Origin: Bacteroidota bacterium
GTDB lineage: Bacteria > Bacteroidota > Bacteroidia > Sphingobacteriales > Sphingobacteriaceae
Reading direction: 5' to 3'
NCBI GenBank assembly: GCA_018266915.1
Contig: JAFDZM010000061.1
Location: 36,594 to 100,593 of the forward strand
DNA: 64,000 bases
The number at the start of each line of letters is the position of its first letter. Position 1 is the stretch's first letter. Below are positions 24,755 to 33,841 of the stretch, piece by piece. A program made the position numbers and the translations under genes. The notes beneath the pieces were generated by a model. It worked only from the letters and a program-made list of their open reading frames with translations, did no database searches and was not told the origin of the DNA.

Positions 24755-25813
24755 ATGGTAACTTTCTTTGAAGCTTCGCTTGAAACGGTATCGGTTCATC
24801 ACATTGGCAACCAGGCGCAAAATGAAATGTATGCACTATCGGATCAGCCTCTTTCATTTAAAGACGAGGTGATTCCGCAATTGCTCTTACAGTATTTCCT
24901 GCGACCATTTGAAAAAGCAAACGAAGTTTACCATCTGATGCATAGCGGCGGCAACTTAGATCTGAATGAAGTTCATCATTACGTTACCGGTATTTTTGAG
25001 GACAACAGCCAATTTCATGAGCTATCTGAACAAATAGCAAAGCACTTATATAATGCATCCAATCATCCCAACATCAAACCGGGTGAGTTGTATGTGGCAC
25101 ATTTCAAAAATGTGCAGATAGAGGGTAATCTGCTGGAAGCTGTCGGCATTTTTAAGTCAGAAAATAAAGAAACCTACCTGAAGGTTTATCCGGAACAAGG
25201 CGGTTTTGGAATGGATTACGAAGAGAACGCCATCAACATTAATAAACTGGATAAAGGCGCGCTCATTTTCAACATAGAAAAAGAAAACGGCTACAAAGTG
25301 GTTGTAGTTGACCATACTAACCGTGGCCAGGACACGGCTGCTTACTGGAAAGACAACTTTCTGCAATTAAAGATCCGCAACGATAGCTTTAACCAAACCA
25401 CAAACACTTTAGGCATTTACAAAAATTTCATCACCCAAAAACTGGATGATGAGTTTGAGCTAAGCAAAGCCGATAAAATCGACCTGCTGAATAAGTCCAT
25501 GAAATATTTTAAGGAGAAAGACACCTTTGACATGGATGAATTTACAGGCGAAGTATTGGGCAATCCGCAGGCTATCGAGTCATTTAAAAACTATAAAAAC
25601 CAGTACGAGCAAGAATACGAGATGCCAATTGCCGATGTTTTTGAGATATCTGGCAACGCCGTAAAAAAGCAACAGCGGGTATATAAAAGCGTGTTAAAGC
25701 TGGATAAAAACTTCCATATTTATATTCACGGCGACAGGGAGTTGATAGAGAAAGGCTTCGACGACGGCAAATCGATGAATTATTATAAAGTTTTTTTCAG
25801 GGAAGAACAATAA
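24755..25813 (+). CDS. 37-kDa nucleoid-associated protein, NdpA/YejK family
   Basis: A 352-residue protein with the family start SVHHIGNQAQNE, an acidic central part with GELYVAHFKNVQIEGNLLEAVGIFKSE, AININKLDKGALIFN and VVVVDHTNRGQDTAAYWKDNFLQLK, and DTFDMDEFTGEVLG. It lacks a signal peptide. Proteins of this family bind DNA and associate with the nucleoid; their exact role is unclear. Length and motif order match the Bacteroidota members. Confidence 0.88.
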   Translation: MVTFFEASLETVSVHHIGNQAQNEMYALSDQPLSFKDEVIPQLLLQYFLRPFEKANEVYHLMHSGGNLDLNEVHHYVTGIFEDNSQFHELSEQIAKHLYNASNHPNIKPGELYVAHFKNVQIEGNLLEAVGIFKSENKETYLKVYPEQGGFGMDYEENAININKLDKGALIFNIEKENGYKVVVVDHTNRGQDTAAYWKDNFLQLKIRNDSFNQTTNTLGIYKNFITQKLDDEFELSKADKIDLLNKSMKYFKEKDTFDMDEFTGEVLGNPQAIESFKNYKNQYEQEYEMPIADVFEISGNAVKKQQRVYKSVLKLDKNFHIYIHGDRELIEKGFDDGKSMNYYKVFFREEQ

Positions 25814-25845
25814 CCTTAGTTGGTGCCCTAGTATTTCTAAAAATG

Positions 25846-26205
25846 TTAGCTATTATACGCTAAACGCATAAAATCTCTCACTTCGTCATTCACATCATCC
25901 ACATGCAGCATCCTGAAATGATGGTTAAACTGCATGTCTCCAGACACTTGCGCAATTTTTTGAAAACAAAAGTTGTCTTCATAACGTTCTCTTAATGGAA
26001 AAACAACATGAATGAAGTTTTTCCCTAATTGAGTTATATATGCTATTCTTTTATGTGAGTTGGCTACGCCGATCATGGTCTTTGCCGGATGCAAAGTTAC
26101 CGGCGCGACTTTTTGGAACTCATTTACAAAATGATGAAAAAGTGCCAAGGTGTGTTCAGACTTACCATTTAAGAAACTCCCCAGGTAATTATAATAATCT
26201 TCCAT
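25846..26205 (-). CDS. DUF5655-type protein
   Basis: A 119-residue protein with FLNGKSEHTLALFHHFVNEFQKVAPVTLHPAKTMIGV, KRIAYITQLGKNFIHVVFPL and FQKIAQVSGDMQFNHHFRMLHVDDVNDEVRDFMRLAY, the DUF5655 pattern. The lysine in HPAKTMI and the following beta strand are conserved in the family, which lacks a known reaction. A single-gene transcript divergent from the next secreted protein. Confidence 0.78.
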   Translation of the reverse strand: MEDYYNYLGSFLNGKSEHTLALFHHFVNEFQKVAPVTLHPAKTMIGVANSHKRIAYITQLGKNFIHVVFPLRERYEDNFCFQKIAQVSGDMQFNHHFRMLHVDDVNDEVRDFMRLAYNS

Positions 26206-26285
26206 ATAAATTCGTTATTTCTCAATTATTAACTAAATATTTAATTAAAGTTTTTTATAATTGCATCTCATTTAAACCTTATCAA

Positions 26286-26690
26286 ATGCGATTTCTAATT
26301 CTAAACGCCCTATTATTATTTTCCATCGGTGCTTTTGCACAAAATAGCAAATTAAAAGATACTTCTGTCAGGTTAACACCCCAGGTTAGAAGTGAGCTCA
26401 TCAAAGAATCAAAAAAGAACGGAAAATTAGATTACTGGACACCGATAAAAGGCCACGAGCTTGATGGTGAACGAATTGAACATGATTTTTATGTTTCTAA
26501 AGAAGATGCTGCCCTTATTAAGTGGACTTATCAGTTAACCATTACCGGTGTTAAAAACAAAGCTGATATCATCTCATTATATGAAGACCTCAGGGGGCGT
26601 CAAGCCAGTAACAGTGAATTAAATTATATTGATTACGCTTACCGAAAAGCCTTGGAAAAACGCGCGAAATCCATCGCGTACGACGAATAA
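26286..26690 (+). CDS. Small secreted protein of unknown function
   Basis: The open frame runs from 26040, but it overlaps the divergent DUF5655 gene there and the ATG at 26286 is followed by a clean signal peptide (FLILNALLLFSIGAFAQ). The mature protein is about 117 residues, charged and helical (LTPQVRSELIKESKKNG, YVSKEDAALIKWTYQLT, NYIDYAYRKALEKRAKSI). I recognise no family. It stands alone. Confidence 0.6.
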   Translation: MRFLILNALLLFSIGAFAQNSKLKDTSVRLTPQVRSELIKESKKNGKLDYWTPIKGHELDGERIEHDFYVSKEDAALIKWTYQLTITGVKNKADIISLYEDLRGRQASNSELNYIDYAYRKALEKRAKSIAYDE

Positions 26691-26882
26691 TAAGTCAAAA
26701 TCTTCCTTTTAAACTTCGCGTGAAAATACTGTCATAAATACCGTGAAAACACGCTTTCACCTGGTAACGGGTATATCTAACTTTATACCTGTAAAAGTAA
26801 CCATTTGGTATTATTAAGTTAAAAATGGCTTTTGCGTTTATCGTTAATTTCACTTATCAGAAAACCTTAAAACCATTGCGCT

Positions 26883-27623
26883 ATGCCAGTAAATTACGGA
26901 ATTTTAAGAGGTAAAGTGATCAACGCCATCCCTTACCAACACGGTACCGACCATTACCAGATCGAAATTGATGCAAACGGGACTTTGTACCGGATTGCAG
27001 TTGATGTTTATTCACAACTTGCTGGATCCGGGCAACAGTTCCGGCATGGAAAAAACAACCAAACATTGGAGACAGACAGGATGGTGATGTTTTACCAGGA
27101 TACCGATTATGATCACCCGGTAATCAGTTCAATTTTGAATGCCCAGGTTGGTTTTACTCCAAAAAGTAACATGGATGAAAAGCTGCTGCTGGATTACAAA
27201 CGTTATAACCCCGCGCTTTTCCCGGTTGATGAAATGAAAGTGGTACCACCAAAAGATGTTAACGGTAATCATGTTGATCTGAATGATAAAATAGATCCTT
27301 GGATACAACAGGCAAAAAATAACGATGATGCAGAAGTTTTTGCTTTCGGATCAGGTTGGGATGATAATGCACCCGGCTCACATCCCGCCAATCAGCATTA
27401 CTTTAACCCCGACCCATCGTTGGGGATACACGATATTCACATGAACCAGGGTGATACAGGTCAAGAAGCGCAGTACAACGGTACGTGGCAAGATGGCGCC
27501 TTATTTTTTCATTTTAAGGATGCTGATAAATGGATAGCTTCATTTTTCCGCTTCCAGAATCAAACCCTGGATACAGACAATAACGGGAATGTAAGCCACA
27601 CGCACCAGACAGCAGTAGCCTAA
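26883..27623 (+). CDS. DUF2278 (YukJ-like) family protein
   Basis: A 246-residue protein starting PVNYGILRGKVINAIPYQHGTDHYQI and containing YRIAVDVYSQ, NLDEKLLLDY-like MDEKLLLDYKRYNPALFP, DPWIQQAKNNDDAEVFAFGSGW and GIHDIHMNQGD, all typical of DUF2278. Proteins of this family are often fused to or found with lamin-tail or nuclease-like modules, but no function is established. The histidines and aspartates in GIHDIHMNQGD could bind a metal. Its end overlaps the convergent TIGR02757 gene by four bases. Confidence 0.85.
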   Translation: MPVNYGILRGKVINAIPYQHGTDHYQIEIDANGTLYRIAVDVYSQLAGSGQQFRHGKNNQTLETDRMVMFYQDTDYDHPVISSILNAQVGFTPKSNMDEKLLLDYKRYNPALFPVDEMKVVPPKDVNGNHVDLNDKIDPWIQQAKNNDDAEVFAFGSGWDDNAPGSHPANQHYFNPDPSLGIHDIHMNQGDTGQEAQYNGTWQDGALFFHFKDADKWIASFFRFQNQTLDTDNNGNVSHTHQTAVA

Positions 27624-28447
27624 AACTTCTCTTCGATACCCAGTCCGAAGAGTGCAAAATCATACTTAACCGGGTCTTGCGGATCAAATTCTCGCAGGCG
27701 CCCGGTTAATTCAACGGCTGTTTGCCAATCGGTTTGCTTACGGTCAATTAGTTTCAGCTTACGGGATACCCTATCCACATGCAGATCGCATGGCATAATT
27801 AGATCAGAAGAGTTGATCTTATCCCAGATACCAAAATCTACTCCGCAATTATCCTTGCGTACCATCCACCGCAGAAACATATTTAATCGTTTACAGGTCG
27901 ACTTTTGAGAAGGGGATGATACGTGCTTTTTTGTGCGATGGGGATAATCGGGTAAGGAGAAGAAGTATTTTCTGAAATAGTTCAGGTAGTTTTCAATCGG
28001 TTCACTACTGACATCCGTATTATGGCCTTTGCGCTCATGTTTCGAGTGCCTCAGCATGACACCTTCTTTTTGTGCAGGAGGTATAAATGCATCTTCTAAA
28101 GAATCATAATTAGAATAATGATGTCTGAAAAACGATATGAAATAAAGTGTATCTACATCATTAAAAGTGCGGTGCTTAAAGTGAAGCATTTTTTTCAGGT
28201 CAGGTTCCTCGTGATTGATAATGAAATCGTAAGGCGCACCATCCATCAAACTGATAAGTTCATTACATTTATTGATGATAGTTATACGCTGCCCCCAGGC
28301 TAAAGTAGCAGCCCAAAAGCCCATAATCTCTATATCCTGCTTGCGGGTAAACAGGTGAGGAATAGAAACCGGATCGTTTTTTATAAAATCCGGCTGGTTG
28401 TATTGTGCTACTTTGCTGTCGAGAAATGCTTTAAGATTTTCAATCAT
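27620..28447 (-). CDS. TIGR02757/DUF2400 family protein
   Basis: A 275-residue protein: LKAFLDSKVAQYNQPDFIKNDPVSIPHLFTRKQDIEIMGFWAATLAWGQR, FKHRTFNDVDTLYFISFF, LNMFLRWMVRKDN, and IMPCDLHVDRVSRKLKLIDRKQTDW. This matches the DUF2400 family conserved across Bacteroidota. The C-terminal segment WMVR...D.HV.R...L is reminiscent of helix-hairpin-helix base excision enzymes, so a DNA-related role is conceivable, but unproven. It lies just downstream of the cystathionine enzyme gene on the same strand (27 bp). Confidence 0.83.
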   Translation of the reverse strand: MIENLKAFLDSKVAQYNQPDFIKNDPVSIPHLFTRKQDIEIMGFWAATLAWGQRITIINKCNELISLMDGAPYDFIINHEEPDLKKMLHFKHRTFNDVDTLYFISFFRHHYSNYDSLEDAFIPPAQKEGVMLRHSKHERKGHNTDVSSEPIENYLNYFRKYFFSLPDYPHRTKKHVSSPSQKSTCKRLNMFLRWMVRKDNCGVDFGIWDKINSSDLIMPCDLHVDRVSRKLKLIDRKQTDWQTAVELTGRLREFDPQDPVKYDFALFGLGIEEKF

Positions 28448-28474
28448 TACTGCTATTGCCGCTGCAACTGCTAC

Positions 28475-29614
28475 TTATGATAGCGCTTGTTTCAGATCAT
28501 CAATAAGATCATCAATATCTTCTACCCCTACACTTAATCGCAGCAAATTGTCTACTACTCCTGCTTTTTCACGTTCTTCTTTTGGAATAGAAGCATGCGT
28601 CATAGTTACCGGGTGATTAATCAATGACTCCACCCCGCCTAATGATTCAGCCAGTGAAAACACTTTAAATGATGAAGCTATTCTGAATGTTTCTTTCAGA
28701 TCGGCTCCTTTCAGGGTGATCGATATCATCCCGCCAAAATCACGCATTTGCTTTTTGGCGATATCATGATTGGGGTGATCGGTAAAGCCCGGCCAGTATA
28801 TTTTGTCTACACGCGGATGTATCTTTAAAAACTCAGCTACTTTGCGGCCGTTTTCGCAATGCGCTTTCATACGAAGGTGCAGGGTTTTGATACCACGCAG
28901 CACCAGGAAGCTATCCATCGGTCCGGGAGTAGCGCCACACGCGTTATAGATGAACCAGAGCTTTTTGTACAGGTCCTCATCATTCATCATCAACGCTCCC
29001 ATTACCACATCACTGTGCCCTCCAATGTATTTGGTAACCGAATGCATCACGATAGTAGCGCCCATATCCATCGGGTTTTGCAGGTATGGTGAAGCAAAGG
29101 TATTATCTACCACCAGCATTAAACCTTTTGTTTTAGTAATTTCAGCTACTTTTTCAATATCAATTACTTGCATTGTAGGATTTGTCGGTGTTTCGATCCA
29201 AACAAGCTTAGTATTTTCGTTTATATAGTCATTGATGATCTCTGGTTTGGAGAGATCAAGAAAATGAAATTTGATACCATAGTTAGCAAACACTTTCGTG
29301 AAGATTCGGTACGAACCTCCATACAAATCATTGCCAGTAATGACTTCATCACCCGGCTTCAGCAACTTCATTACGGCATCTGTTGCCCCCATACCGCTTG
29401 AAAAAGCCAGGCCGTATTTAGCATTTTCCAAAGCCGCCAAACAATCTTCCAAAGCTCTGCGTGTGGGATTAGTACCACGGGAATATTCATAGCCCTTATT
29501 ATCTCCGGGCGCTTTTTGCCAGTAGGTTGATGTCTGGTATATCGGGGTCATGATAGCCCCGGTAGTTGGATCAGGCTCCTGCCCTGCATGTATGGCTTTA
29601 GTTGCGAATTTCAT
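28475..29614 (-). CDS. Cystathionine gamma-synthase/gamma-lyase (PLP enzyme)
   Basis: A 379-residue enzyme of the Cys/Met metabolism PLP family. The N-terminal TKAIHAGQEPDPTTGAIMTPIYQTSTY, YEYSRGTNPTRRALE (phosphate-binding tyrosine and arginine), and SVTKYIGGHSDVVMG with the PLP lysine at about residue 195 are intact. Members interconvert cystathionine, homoserine esters, cysteine and homocysteine. Gamma-synthase and gamma-lyase activities cannot be separated safely by eye; gene names metB and cysA-type lyases both fit. A degenerate repeat occupies its upstream region. Confidence 0.9.
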   Translation of the reverse strand: MKFATKAIHAGQEPDPTTGAIMTPIYQTSTYWQKAPGDNKGYEYSRGTNPTRRALEDCLAALENAKYGLAFSSGMGATDAVMKLLKPGDEVITGNDLYGGSYRIFTKVFANYGIKFHFLDLSKPEIINDYINENTKLVWIETPTNPTMQVIDIEKVAEITKTKGLMLVVDNTFASPYLQNPMDMGATIVMHSVTKYIGGHSDVVMGALMMNDEDLYKKLWFIYNACGATPGPMDSFLVLRGIKTLHLRMKAHCENGRKVAEFLKIHPRVDKIYWPGFTDHPNHDIAKKQMRDFGGMISITLKGADLKETFRIASSFKVFSLAESLGGVESLINHPVTMTHASIPKEEREKAGVVDNLLRLSVGVEDIDDLIDDLKQALS

Positions 29615-29623
29615 TTTTGATAG

Positions 29624-29705
29624 TTTGAATGTTGTAAAGTTGCAAAGTTGAAAGGTTGTTTTTGTCCGGCTTTAGTAACATTCCAACTTTAAAACTTTTC
29701 AACGT
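29624..29705. repeat. Degenerate purine/pyrimidine hairpin repeat
   Basis: Short units such as GTAAAGTTGCAAAGTTGAAAGGTTG on one side face ACATTCCAACTTTAAAACTTTTCAACGTTAC on the other, forming an imperfect inverted repeat between the cystathionine enzyme and ProRS genes. It resembles the elements at 37308-37392, 54522-54578 and 62024-62106. Confidence 0.55.
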
Positions 29706-29713
29706 TACTACAA

Positions 29714-31186
29714 TTAATACGCCCTTGCAAACAACACCCTTTGCGTAGACGGTTTGCCTGTCAGGATACATTTACCTGCTTCTTGTTTGTTATTCAATGG
29801 GATACAACGTATAGTCGCTTTGGTTTCTTCTTTTATGCGTTGTTCTGTTTCAGCAGTGCCATCCCAATGGGCTGATAAAAATCCAGGCTCTTCATCCAGC
29901 AGACGTTTAAACTCTTCGTAGCTATCTACCTCTTTGGTATTTTCAGATCTGAAGTTTAGTGCCTTTTGATAAATTTTTTGCTGAATATCTTCCAGTAACT
30001 GCTCAATTCTGCCTGCTAATCCTTCTTGAGAAACAGTTTCCTTAGTTTTTGTATCCCGTCGCGCCAGCTCAACCGTACCATTCTGCATATCGCGGCTGCC
30101 GATAGCCACTCGTACAGGCACTCCCTTCAATTCATACTCAGCAAACTTAGCACCAGGACGGTGTGTATCGCGGTTATCGAACTTAACCGAGATATTCTTC
30201 GCTTTCAATTCTTTGCTAAGGGCATTTACGTAGGCAGTAATATTCTCTAACTCTTCGTCATGCTTATAAATTGGCACCACCACTACCTGTATAGGCGCTA
30301 GTTTAGGAGGCAACACTAAACCTGCATCATCTGAATGCGACATGATTAATGCACCGATCAAACGTGTTGAAACACCCCATGAAGTAGCCCAAACATAATC
30401 CAGTTTATTTTCCTTGTTGGTGAACTTCACATCAAAAGCTTTGGCAAAATTCTGTCCCAGGAAGTGGGAAGTACCTGCCTGTAAGGCTTTCCCATCTTGC
30501 ATTAATGCCTCGATACAATAAGTATCCAATGCACCTGCAAAACGCTCGTTTGGCGTTTTGCGGCCCCTTACCACAGGCAATGCCAGCCAGTTTTCAGCAA
30601 AGTCGGCATAAACTTCAAGCATTTGTTCGGTTTCAGCAATAGCTTCTTCAGCGGTAGCGTGTGCGGTATGCCCCTCCTGCCATAAGAATTCGCTGGTACG
30701 CAGGAACAAACGTGTACGCATCTCCCATCTCACCACATTGGCCCATTGATTCACCAAAATTGGCAGGTCGCGGTATGATTGTATCCAGCCTTTATAGGTA
30801 TTCCAGATGATCGTCTCAGAAGTTGGACGAACGATCAGCTCTTCTTCCAATTTTGCTTCTTCGTCTACCACAATATTGCCTTCACCATCGTTTTTCAGGC
30901 GGTAGTGGGTAATTACAGCGCATTCCTTTGCAAAGCCTTCCACGTGACTGGCTTCTTTTGAAAAGAATGATTTTGGGATAAATAGAGGGAAATAAGCGTT
31001 AGTATGACCGGTGTCTTTAAACATTTTGTCCAATACCGCCTGCATTTTCTCCCAAATAGAATAACCATAGGGCTTAATGATCATACAACCCCTAACAGGT
31101 GAATATTCGGCCATATCAGCCTTAATTACCAGGTCATTATACCATTGCGAATAGTCTTCCTCTTTACTAATGATCCCTTTGCTCAT
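29714..31186 (-). CDS. proS: Prolyl-tRNA synthetase, archaeal/eukaryotic-type (type 3)
   Basis: A 490-residue class II aminoacyl-tRNA synthetase. It has [37 protein letters not shown] at the start, the class II motif 2 region ([32 protein letters not shown]), motif 3 ([25 protein letters not shown]) and an anticodon-binding domain ([25 protein letters not shown]). There is no editing insertion domain, which marks the ProS type 3 form widespread in Bacteroidota. It charges tRNA-Pro with proline. Ends in the family zinc-like C-terminal region with two cysteines ([16 protein letters not shown]). Confidence 0.95.
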   Translation of the reverse strand: MSKGIISKEEDYSQWYNDLVIKADMAEYSPVRGCMIIKPYGYSIWEKMQAVLDKMFKDTGHTNAYFPLFIPKSFFSKEASHVEGFAKECAVITHYRLKNDGEGNIVVDEEAKLEEELIVRPTSETIIWNTYKGWIQSYRDLPILVNQWANVVRWEMRTRLFLRTSEFLWQEGHTAHATAEEAIAETEQMLEVYADFAENWLALPVVRGRKTPNERFAGALDTYCIEALMQDGKALQAGTSHFLGQNFAKAFDVKFTNKENKLDYVWATSWGVSTRLIGALIMSHSDDAGLVLPPKLAPIQVVVVPIYKHDEELENITAYVNALSKELKAKNISVKFDNRDTHRPGAKFAEYELKGVPVRVAIGSRDMQNGTVELARRDTKTKETVSQEGLAGRIEQLLEDIQQKIYQKALNFRSENTKEVDSYEEFKRLLDEEPGFLSAHWDGTAETEQRIKEETKATIRCIPLNNKQEAGKCILTGKPSTQRVLFARAY

Positions 31187-31305
31187 ATTATATCTTAGTG
31201 AATTTGTATAAGCGCCAAATTTATAAATTTAAATGTTACCCTGAACTGATTTTCGCTATACAAACCTATCGGCATTAAATACCCATATTTGTACACATTT
31301 TGGAA

Positions 31306-32073
31306 ATGCTGCAGCCACATATCAATTATCAGTTTAAGTCGACCGTATGGCGGTTGGAGATCGACCCGATAACCAATATTTTATTTGCCGAAATAAGGGA
31401 TAATAGCGATAAAAGAGTTTCATTTTCAGCAATCAATCTCGAAAACGGCGAAATTTATTTCGACGACCTGCAAACAGAAGAAAGATGGCTGACCGGCATC
31501 GAAACTGCCTATGATGGCACATTGCTATTACACAACTATCAGTCTGAAAATGGCCCGGTACATAAAGGTTTAATAGCGATTGAAGGCAAAACAGGAAAAA
31601 CTATCTGGAGCAACTATACGCATGCTTTCGATCATTTGTCTGAAAACGGGCCGGTGATTTATGATTCTAGGCTACAGCCACTGCAATTATTACTCTCTGA
31701 TATAAAGTCAGGGATTATTGTGAGATCATATCAGTCGCAGATTGATCTGGAAATAGAAAATCAAATTATTTTACCCGATATTATTCCGGTCGAAGCCCTA
31801 TCTTCATTATCGTTACAGTTAAAAACTTTCGGTAATACCTTACATTACCTTGAACATAATAATTTGAGAATTGTATCTTTGCACGCGTTTGCAGATGGGA
31901 CACTGCAGCAGCTTTTGTATATATTTACTACAGATAATAAGATCGTTTATCAAGATTTGTTGAATGATGATATACAAAAACTGCAACCTGAGTCGTTTCT
32001 ACTGCGTAAGGATCAGTTAATCTACCTTACCCGCAAATCAATATTAAAAGTTTTAAACTTAGATACGTTTTAA
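31306..32073 (+). CDS. DUF4905 family protein
   Basis: The ATG at 31306 (two codons after a TTG that opens the frame) gives 255 residues. The sequence is beta-rich, with repeating blade-like units (WRLEIDPITNILFAEIRDN, ISFSAINLENGEIYFDDLQTEE, GLIAIEGKTGKTIW, IYLTRKSILKVLNLDTF) that suggest a small propeller. DUF4905 is confined to Sphingobacteriaceae and relatives and has no known function. The LysM-protein gene follows after 7 bp, so both may belong to one transcript. Confidence 0.72.
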   Translation: MLQPHINYQFKSTVWRLEIDPITNILFAEIRDNSDKRVSFSAINLENGEIYFDDLQTEERWLTGIETAYDGTLLLHNYQSENGPVHKGLIAIEGKTGKTIWSNYTHAFDHLSENGPVIYDSRLQPLQLLLSDIKSGIIVRSYQSQIDLEIENQIILPDIIPVEALSSLSLQLKTFGNTLHYLEHNNLRIVSLHAFADGTLQQLLYIFTTDNKIVYQDLLNDDIQKLQPESFLLRKDQLIYLTRKSILKVLNLDTF

Positions 32074-32080
32074 CACTAAA

Positions 32081-33055
32081 ATGAACTTCAAATTATTATT
32101 AACCATCTTCCTGTCAGCCTTTTCCATATCAGTTTTTGCAAAGCCATTAGCGGATTCAGTAGGGGTTGAGAACCATGACGGGAAAAAGGTAATCCTGCAC
32201 AAATTAGATCCAAAAGATAATTTCTATTCAATAGGCCGGCGCTACAATGTGAGTCCAAAGGCCATCATGAAATTTAATCCTAATGCAAAAATGTCGATCG
32301 GCAATATTATCAAAGTTCCAACCGACAGACCATTTGTGGAAACAGCGCCGGCAGTTGTAAAAAGCAACCCGGTTCATCAAAATAAACCGGTACAACAGCC
32401 AGTAGAAAACAAACCACAACAGCAACAACCACAGAGTCAACCTGCAAATACCACGACAGATAATAGTGTCCCAACTCAATATAAAGTATCAGCTGGCGAA
32501 ACATTATATGCTATATCCAAACGTTTTAATACTACCGTCGAGGATATTGTTAATCTGAATGGATTAAAATCGAATAGTATTAGTCCCGGTCAGGTATTGT
32601 TGGTAAAATCAAATACAGCTGCACCTCAGTCAGCTCCTGCTCAAATACAACCTACCACACAAAATCAACAGGTTCAAACTCAACAAACAGAACCTGTGGT
32701 AGCTACACGCGATTCTACTTCACCTGATAGCAGTCACCATATCAACAATGCCAACAAGTTTGGTATTTATGAAAAAGACGAAAAAGGCGTGGCCACCTGG
32801 ATGGACGACGATGGTCTCGACCCCAATAAAATGTTGGTATTGCACCGCACTGCTCCTATCGGAACGGTAATAAAAATCACCAATGTAATGACTAATCGTA
32901 CTACCTTTGCAAAGGTGGTGGGCCGCTTTACCGATAACGAGCAAACCAAAGATGTGATCATTGTGATGACGAAAAACGTTGCAACAGCATTAGGCGCTTT
33001 GGATAAACGCTTCCAGGTAAATTTGAGCTACGGCACATCCGAACCAAACAATTAA
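32081..33055 (+). CDS. LysM-RlpA-like peptidoglycan-associated protein
   Basis: A 324-residue secreted protein with signal peptide (LLLTIFLSAFSISVFA). Two LysM modules are visible: LHKLDPKDNFYSIGRRYNVSPKAIMKFNPN (about 37-80) and YKVSAGETLYAISKRFNTTVEDIVNLNGLKSNSISPGQVLLV (about 133-176), joined by Gln/Pro-rich linkers. The C-terminal part from GIYEKDEKGVATWMDDDG to LGALDKRFQVNLSYG (about 228-320) is a double-psi beta-barrel resembling RlpA, with GTVIKITNVMTNRTTFAKVVGR. It probably binds cell-wall glycan strands. A catalytic aspartate of lytic transglycosylase RlpA cannot be pointed out with confidence. Uridine kinase follows after 21 bp. Confidence 0.85.
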   Translation: MNFKLLLTIFLSAFSISVFAKPLADSVGVENHDGKKVILHKLDPKDNFYSIGRRYNVSPKAIMKFNPNAKMSIGNIIKVPTDRPFVETAPAVVKSNPVHQNKPVQQPVENKPQQQQPQSQPANTTTDNSVPTQYKVSAGETLYAISKRFNTTVEDIVNLNGLKSNSISPGQVLLVKSNTAAPQSAPAQIQPTTQNQQVQTQQTEPVVATRDSTSPDSSHHINNANKFGIYEKDEKGVATWMDDDGLDPNKMLVLHRTAPIGTVIKITNVMTNRTTFAKVVGRFTDNEQTKDVIIVMTKNVATALGALDKRFQVNLSYGTSEPNN

Positions 33056-33076
33056 TTTCGGGACTTGTAAACAATC

Positions 33077-33730
33077 ATGCATAACCAGGACTCGAATAAT
33101 TCGAAGCCATTCATTATGGGCATAGCCGGCGGGAGCGGCTCGGGCAAAACCTTTTTTCTCAATCGTTTCCTTGATCATTTCACCAGCGATGAAATTTGTT
33201 TGGTATCGCAGGATGATTACTATTTCCCGGTCGGTCATACCATGACTAAAGAGGAAAACAAGATTTATAATTTCGACGCTCCGGAAACTATTGATCGTGA
33301 GCACTTTTATGCAGATATCACTAAGCTGATTAATGGAGAGACTATCTATAAAAAAGAATACACTTTTAACAACCCGGATGTTGTTCCGAAAATATTAGAG
33401 ATAAAGCCCGCACCTATTATGATAGTTGAGGGCTTATTTATTTTCCACTTCAAGGAGATTGCCAATCTGCTCGACCTAAGAGTATTTATCGAGGCTGATG
33501 AAGACGTAGCTCTTTCGCGTCGTTTAAAACGTGACCTGGAAGAGCGGGGTTATTCCAATGAAGATGCGATGTATAAATGGGAAAATCATGTAATGCCTGC
33601 TTATAAAGAATTCCTCCTGCCTTATAGAAATGTATGCGAACAGGTGATCGTAAACAATACCCATATCGCAAACGACATTAACCGTGTCACGGAACAGATA
33701 TCGAAAGAATTAAGGGAAAAAGCACTTTAA
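33077..33730 (+). CDS. udk: Uridine kinase
   Basis: A 217-residue P-loop kinase with GIAGGSGSGKT at residues 15-25, the switch SQDDYYFPV, and NFDAPETIDREHFYADI, PAPIMIVEGLFIFH and RRLKRDLEERGYSNEDAMYKWENHVMPAYKEF, all conserved in uridine/cytidine kinases. It phosphorylates uridine and cytidine in pyrimidine salvage. The reading frame is complete and lies in a plus-strand run with the LysM protein. Confidence 0.92.
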   Translation: MHNQDSNNSKPFIMGIAGGSGSGKTFFLNRFLDHFTSDEICLVSQDDYYFPVGHTMTKEENKIYNFDAPETIDREHFYADITKLINGETIYKKEYTFNNPDVVPKILEIKPAPIMIVEGLFIFHFKEIANLLDLRVFIEADEDVALSRRLKRDLEERGYSNEDAMYKWENHVMPAYKEFLLPYRNVCEQVIVNNTHIANDINRVTEQISKELREKAL

Positions 33731-33841
33731 TTTTATCTGAATAAATCATATTTTTCCACAGTATTTGCCATTCCCTTATTCATTGTATGCTGGTCTGATT
33801 TTCAGCGAAAATTTTATCTTTACAATTCATTCACCTTGTTT

